DNA of 64,000 nucleotides from Chthoniobacterales bacterium. GTDB lineage: Bacteria > Verrucomicrobiota > Verrucomicrobiia > Chthoniobacterales > UBA10450. Numbering within the stretch: position 1 is the first letter of the stretch; every line of letters starts with the position of its first letter. The stretch lies in assembly GCA_003244145.1 (NCBI GenBank), contig QHBM01000013.1:31710-95709 (forward strand). The letters are read 5' to 3'. Below the pieces are notes generated by a model, which was not told where the DNA came from, did not search any database, and worked only from the letters and a program-made list of their open reading frames with translations. Below are positions 60,253 to 64,000 of this stretch, one piece after another. A program made the translations under genes and the position numbers.

Positions 60253-60738
60253 TCAAGTGTTCAGAGCTGTCAGGTTGTGCATCGCCGCCACATTTTGTGT
60301 GAAATCGTGGGCCAGCGGCGTCAGTGCTCCCACCACTTGACCGGCGTATTTGAGTAGCAGGCGAAGCTTGTCGGGATCGAGGGTGAGATCATACGCGTGC
60401 GTGACAAGGTGTCGAAAGGCCCGCAGTTCGCGCAACGGGTGAGCGAGATTTTCAGGAAAGAGCGCGGGACGCACTCCGCCAATCTCAATCGTCATGCGCC
60501 TGATGAGCTCGGCGTGCCAGCCGCGGTCTTCGTCGATGCTGTTTTCAAACAGGCGCGCGACGCGCTGTGCCATCTGTTCGATCACGTTGTAAAGACGCGC
60601 GAGATTGTAAGCACAGGCTTCGAGAGAGGCGGCGCTGTCGCCTTCGAAGCGCTCTTTAGCCAACTGGCCCGCTGCCTGAGCCACTTCGCAGTCTTTGCGC
60701 AGTTCCTCCCGGAGCGTGGCTAATTCTATGTCGTCCAT
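60253..60738 (-). CDS. HepT-like HEPN toxin
   Basis: A 161-residue helical protein of the HepT family. The R-x4-H-x-Y motif is present in FRHLVTHAYDLTL. N-terminal helices with SLEACAYNLARLYNVIEQMAQRV fit the dimeric HEPN fold. Its start overlaps the MNT-like gene at 60726 by 13 bases. The end of this gene is duplicated at 59251-59404. HepT proteins are ribonucleases controlled by AMPylation by their MNT partner. Confidence 0.83.
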   Translation of the reverse strand: MDDIELATLREELRKDCEVAQAAGQLAKERFEGDSAASLEACAYNLARLYNVIEQMAQRVARLFENSIDEDRGWHAELIRRMTIEIGGVRPALFPENLAHPLRELRAFRHLVTHAYDLTLDPDKLRLLLKYAGQVVGALTPLAHDFTQNVAAMHNLTALNT

Positions 60739-61052
60739 TCTTCGCCTTCGCGCAGAATTTTCTCGCGCAGCCGGGTCTCGCCGAGCAACGCGAGATCAAT
60801 GGGCCGGCGCAGGCGCTCCTCCAGCTCGGCCTGCAAGCGCCACATCGTTTTGTCGCGCGGCTCTTCGGCAAGGGCGAGATCGACATCGGAACCGGGATTG
60901 AAGAGACCTCGTCGAGCGAGCGATCCGTAAACCCACACTCGCGCGCCCGGTAATAGCTCGCGCAACGCGAGTTTGAGCGAGCGCCGTGTCTCCTCCCACA
61001 GGTGCAGACGCGCCTCGAATCGCCGCTGGTCACGTTGCTGGAGCAAGGTCAT
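60726..61052 (-). CDS. MntA-like nucleotidyltransferase antitoxin
   Basis: A 108-residue nucleotidyltransferase: VWVYGSLARRGLFNPGSDVDLALAE holds the GS motif and the DxD pair, and RPIDLALLGE the third Asp. The frame extends to 61550, but the ATG at 61052 is the first that gives only the domain plus a short helix; further upstream the frame is antisense to the epimerase. It and the HepT-like gene at 60253 form a second toxin-antitoxin pair. Confidence 0.83.
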   Translation of the reverse strand: MTLLQQRDQRRFEARLHLWEETRRSLKLALRELLPGARVWVYGSLARRGLFNPGSDVDLALAEEPRDKTMWRLQAELEERLRRPIDLALLGETRLREKILREGEEWTT

Positions 61053-61182
61053 GGTGAAAGCTCCGCAGCGGCGGGAGGAAATGCAAGTGTTGTCGCAAAC
61101 GCCGAGAGACGGGTCGTCAAGGCGCTGCCATGCCGAAACAAAATCAGAACGCGTAAATTCAAACTCGACGCCGTGCATCTCA

Positions 61183-62268
61183 CTACCGCCGTTTTGCCTC
61201 AGGCGACATCTGCGTCGCGCGTTCACGCCAGGAGAAAACGATCTCTTCGATTGTCTGTTCGAGCGACCTGGTAATGTCCCAGCCGGGATAATGGTCGCGC
61301 ATTTTGCGCAGGTCGCTGTAGTAGCAGATATGATCGCCGATGCGATTCTGCTCACAATAAGTGTAGGTCTGCGGCTTGCCGGTGAAGCGTTCGGTAATCT
61401 CGAACGCTTCGAGAATCGAGCACGCGTTGGCTTTGCCTCCGCCGAGATTGTAGACCTCGGCCACGCGCGGAGCCTGGTAAAACTCGAACATGAAGTTCGC
61501 CACATCGGCCGAGTGAATGTTATCGCGCACCTGCTTGCCTTTGTAGCCAAAGATCCGGTACTCCCGGCCTTCCAGGTTGCACTTCACGAGATAACTAAGA
61601 AACCCGTGCAGCTCCACGCCGGAGTGGTTCGGGCCGGTCAGGCAGCCGCCGCGCAAGCAACAGGTCGGCATTCCAAAGTAGCGGCCGTATTCCTGGACCT
61701 CGATGTCGGCGGCGACCTTCGAGGCGCCGAAGAGCGAGTGCTTCGACTGATCAATTGAAAACGTTTCCGGGATGCCATGTTCATAGGCGGGATCATCGTA
61801 ATCCCACCGGGTCGGCAGTTCTTTCATGGCAATCAGGTTCGGGGCGTCGCCATAAACCTTGTTGGTCGACATGTGGATAAACGGCGATTCCGGGCAGACC
61901 TGACGCGCCGCCTCCAGCAGGTTCAAGGTCCCGACGGCATTAGTATCAAAATCATCGAATGGGATCGCCGCGGCTCGATCGTGGGAAGGCTGCGCCGCCG
62001 CGTGGACGATCGCGGTAGGCCTCACTTCCTTCAGCAGTGACGCTACTCCCGCGCGGTCGCGAATGTCCATCTCATGATGAACGAAACCCGGGATCGCTTG
62101 CTGAAGCCGCGCCTGGTTCCAACGTGTGTCACCCGCCGGCCCAAAAAAAGCGGCGCGCTGGTTGTTATCGAGACCGTGAATCGCGAAACCTTGCTCGTGA
62201 AAAAACAGGCAGACCTCCGAGCCGATCAGGCCTGAAGATCCGGTAACGAAAATAACGTTACGACCCAT
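61183..62268 (-). CDS. CDP-paratose/tyvelose 2-epimerase-like SDR with Phe at the Tyr position
   Basis: A 361-residue extended SDR. NAD motif [35 protein letters not shown], and the long insertion [33 protein letters not shown] that I associate with tyvelose-epimerase-like proteins. The YxxxK motif reads F180-G-A-S-K184, so the catalytic Tyr is Phe. Many relatives seem to have this, which suggests a family feature. The C-terminal part is duplicated as a remnant at 59110-59222. It may act on the nucleotide sugar of this locus. Confidence 0.85.
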   Translation of the reverse strand: MGRNVIFVTGSSGLIGSEVCLFFHEQGFAIHGLDNNQRAAFFGPAGDTRWNQARLQQAIPGFVHHEMDIRDRAGVASLLKEVRPTAIVHAAAQPSHDRAAAIPFDDFDTNAVGTLNLLEAARQVCPESPFIHMSTNKVYGDAPNLIAMKELPTRWDYDDPAYEHGIPETFSIDQSKHSLFGASKVAADIEVQEYGRYFGMPTCCLRGGCLTGPNHSGVELHGFLSYLVKCNLEGREYRIFGYKGKQVRDNIHSADVANFMFEFYQAPRVAEVYNLGGGKANACSILEAFEITERFTGKPQTYTYCEQNRIGDHICYYSDLRKMRDHYPGWDITRSLEQTIEEIVFSWRERATQMSPEAKRR

Positions 62269-62324
62269 ACGGAACTAGAACTGTTTCCGATCGAGGTGTA
62301 AAGCGTCGGCGGCCCCGCGCTCAC

Positions 62325-64000
62325 TCAGTCGTCGCTCAAGCGAAGGCGCGGCAGCAGCTCGACGAGGATCCGATTTACTGATTCTTCGGCGGTCTGTTCA
62401 TCTGTGCGCACGGCAATTTCGGGATCCTCCGGTAGTTCGTAAGGCGCATCGATGCCGGTGAAACCTTTCAGCTGTCCGGCTCGCGCTTTCTCGTAGAGGC
62501 CCTTCGGATCTCGCGCCTCGCACACCGCTAACGGAGCATCGACAAATATCTCGACGAATTCCGCGCCGGCCTGCAAGGCGATCGCGCGCGCCCGCGTCCG
62601 ATCGGCGCGATAGGGCGAAATGAAAGCGGTGATCACAACTACGCCTGCATCCGCCATCAGCTTCGCCACTTCGGCCACGCGCCGGATATTTTCGGCGCGA
62701 TCTTCCGGAGTGAAGGCGAGATTCGAGTTCAAGCCATGGCGCAAGTTGTCTCCATCGAGCACGTAGGTTTGCATCGAACGCTGGAACAGCTCCTTTTCGA
62801 GCGCGCGCGCGATGGTTGACTTGCCGGCCCCGGAAAGTCCCGTCAGCCAGACGACCGCACCGCGATGCTCGTTGCGAAGCGCGCGGCGTTTCGCCGTGAT
62901 TTCGCTTTCACTCCAAAAAATGTTCTGGCTCTTGATCTCTCGCTGGCTCGGATAGAGGGCGCCGGAGATGATCCCGCCACCCAGGAGATTGGCGTCATCC
63001 GCGAGAACAAATCGGCCCAGACTGGGGACGCGATCGTGATTGTCGAAGACCAGCGGGGCGCGGGTTTGGAGAGTCACTTCCGCGACTTCGTTGATCCGAA
63101 GCTCAGCCCATTCCGCCGAAATTGGCGTGGTGGTCGCGGCATCGATCACATTGGCGACGGCAACAACCTGACACTCGACCTCCTGCGTCACCAATTTGAG
63201 CCGATAACGCGCGCGGATTCGAAGCGGCTCGCGCCCCATCCAAAAAATCCTGGCGTGCACACGATTCGATTCAATCGGCGGCTCATTTTCGTGCGAAGCG
63301 ACATGGCCGCGTTCGACAAAAATATGATCGCGCAAGGTTATCCCGATCGAATCTCCGGCACGGGCTGACTCGGCCGGCACTCCGCCCCATCGCTCAATCG
63401 TCGCCACCCGCGCGGTTTTGTGGTGCGGCGAGAACAGAAGCTGGTCGCCAACTTTCAGAGTGCCCGATTCAATTCGACCGACAAGGACACGGCGGTTCTC
63501 GATTCGATAAACGTCTTGAATAGGAAAGCGAAGCGGCAGGTCTGAGGCCGGGCTCGCACCCGCCAATTCATCCAACGCTTGCAATAAGTGTTGCCCCTTG
63601 AACCAGGGCATCGCGTCGCCGGGCCCGCTCGTAATGTTTACTCCGCGACTGGCTGAAAGCGGCACAACGGCCTGCACGCTCAGGCCGAGAGTTTTCAGGA
63701 ACGCGCGATAGTCCTGCTCGATTTGCTGGAAGGCAGGCTCCGCGTAACCGACCAGATCCATCTTGTTCACCGCCACCAGCACCTGCCGGATTCCGAGCAG
63801 GCCGAGCAATTGCCCGTGACGACGACTTTGCTCGCGCACGCCTTCGTCCGCCGCGATCACCACCACGGCGGCGTCAGCACTGGCCGCGCCCGTGATCATG
63901 TTCTTCAAAAATTCCTCATGGCCCGGCACGTCAATGATGACGTAGTTGCGCGCCGCGCTGCGGAACTGGATCTGCGTCGTGTCGATCGTGATGTTTTGCT
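62325..64000 (-). CDS. cysNC: Bifunctional sulfate adenylyltransferase subunit 1 / APS kinase (CysNC), N-terminus beyond window
   Basis: The visible part joins an EF-Tu-like GTPase (ITIDTTQIQFRS, the G3 motif IIDVPGHEEFLKN, G4 NKMD) and beta-barrel domains to a C-terminal APS kinase with the P-loop GLSGAGKSTIARAL, DGDNLRHGLN and FISPYRADR. CysN works with CysD to make APS, and CysC phosphorylates it to PAPS, for sulfur assimilation or sulfation of glycans. The reading frame continues without interruption past the window edge; ATG 63929 is internal. The gene end lies 57 bases from the epimerase. Confidence 0.93.
   Translation of the reverse strand, partial: QNITIDTTQIQFRSAARNYVIIDVPGHEEFLKNMITGAASADAAVVVIAADEGVREQSRRHGQLLGLLGIRQVLVAVNKMDLVGYAEPAFQQIEQDYRAFLKTLGLSVQAVVPLSASRGVNITSGPGDAMPWFKGQHLLQALDELAGASPASDLPLRFPIQDVYRIENRRVLVGRIESGTLKVGDQLLFSPHHKTARVATIERWGGVPAESARAGDSIGITLRDHIFVERGHVASHENEPPIESNRVHARIFWMGREPLRIRARYRLKLVTQEVECQVVAVANVIDAATTTPISAEWAELRINEVAEVTLQTRAPLVFDNHDRVPSLGRFVLADDANLLGGGIISGALYPSQREIKSQNIFWSESEITAKRRALRNEHRGAVVWLTGLSGAGKSTIARALEKELFQRSMQTYVLDGDNLRHGLNSNLAFTPEDRAENIRRVAEVAKLMADAGVVVITAFISPYRADRTRARAIALQAGAEFVEIFVDAPLAVCEARDPKGLYEKARAGQLKGFTGIDAPYELPEDPEIAVRTDEQTAEESVNRILVELLPRLRLSDD

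Noticed and set aside
61053..61550. N-terminal extension of the MntA-like protein
   Set aside because: Most of it is antisense or out of frame over the epimerase gene 61183-62268 and it carries no domain.

Overview
This 64 kb window is bacterial, mostly GC-rich, and consists almost entirely of cell-surface polysaccharide genes with a few housekeeping neighbours. I favour Verrucomicrobiota (Chthoniobacter/Spartobacteria-like) as the source, at moderate confidence. The reasons are a GxxExxY protein flanked by short repeats, heptameric intergenic micro-repeats that read as '..NVQRPT..' or '..RMEDR..' when translated, two fused class II aldolase/short-chain dehydrogenase proteins, and few clear Shine-Dalgarno sequences. 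No rRNA, tRNA, CRISPR array, phage or intact insertion sequence was found.

Layout. 1-4.6 kb: small secreted and membrane proteins in paralogous pairs, a yidD homologue and a DUF4436-like protein. 4.7-9.5 kb: gmhA, an aldolase/SDR fusion, a sugar aminotransferase and an epimerase. 9.5-19.8 kb (minus strand): one long operon running from a YfhO-like membrane protein through an epimerase, a GT2 and two methyltransferases to a heptose kinase, nucleotidyltransferase, SIS isomerase, HAD phosphatase and transaldolase. 19.8-21.6 kb: an RHH/PIN toxin-antitoxin pair beside a truncated second copy of the YfhO-like gene. 21.7-27.4 kb (minus): three glycosyltransferases and a coiled-coil methyltransferase. 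27.7-31.1 kb: a gmhA remnant, an LhgO-like oxidase, a HAD phosphatase, a VTT membrane protein and apt. 31.2-40.6 kb (minus): a nine-gene operon combining heptose-type kinase, nucleotidyltransferase and epimerase with a minimal two-subunit thiamine-diphosphate enzyme, a PLP enzyme with His at the Lys position, a radical SAM protein, a Nudix hydrolase and a second aldolase/SDR fusion. 40.7-52.9 kb (mostly plus): a GT2, two giant membrane proteins, two methyltransferases, three lipoprotein-like proteins and fcl; several share a small beta-type domain. 53-64 kb: a recombination-scarred stretch with glycosyltransferases, a beta-helix protein, two HEPN/MNT modules, gene remnants, a tyvelose-epimerase-like enzyme and a cysNC gene cut by the window edge.

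How the genes fit together. Two separate sets of heptose-activation genes suggest that at least two nucleotide-activated higher sugars are made here. The first operon also holds a transaldolase, so its starting material could be sedoheptulose 7-phosphate or, as in the lincomycin octose pathway, an eight-carbon sugar. The second operon looks like a route to a further modified (deoxy and possibly branched) sugar and is the best candidate for an undescribed pathway. The glycosyltransferases, methyltransferases and large membrane proteins would assemble and decorate the glycan, and CysNC could supply sulfate donor. All functions are inferred from sequence reading without database searches.
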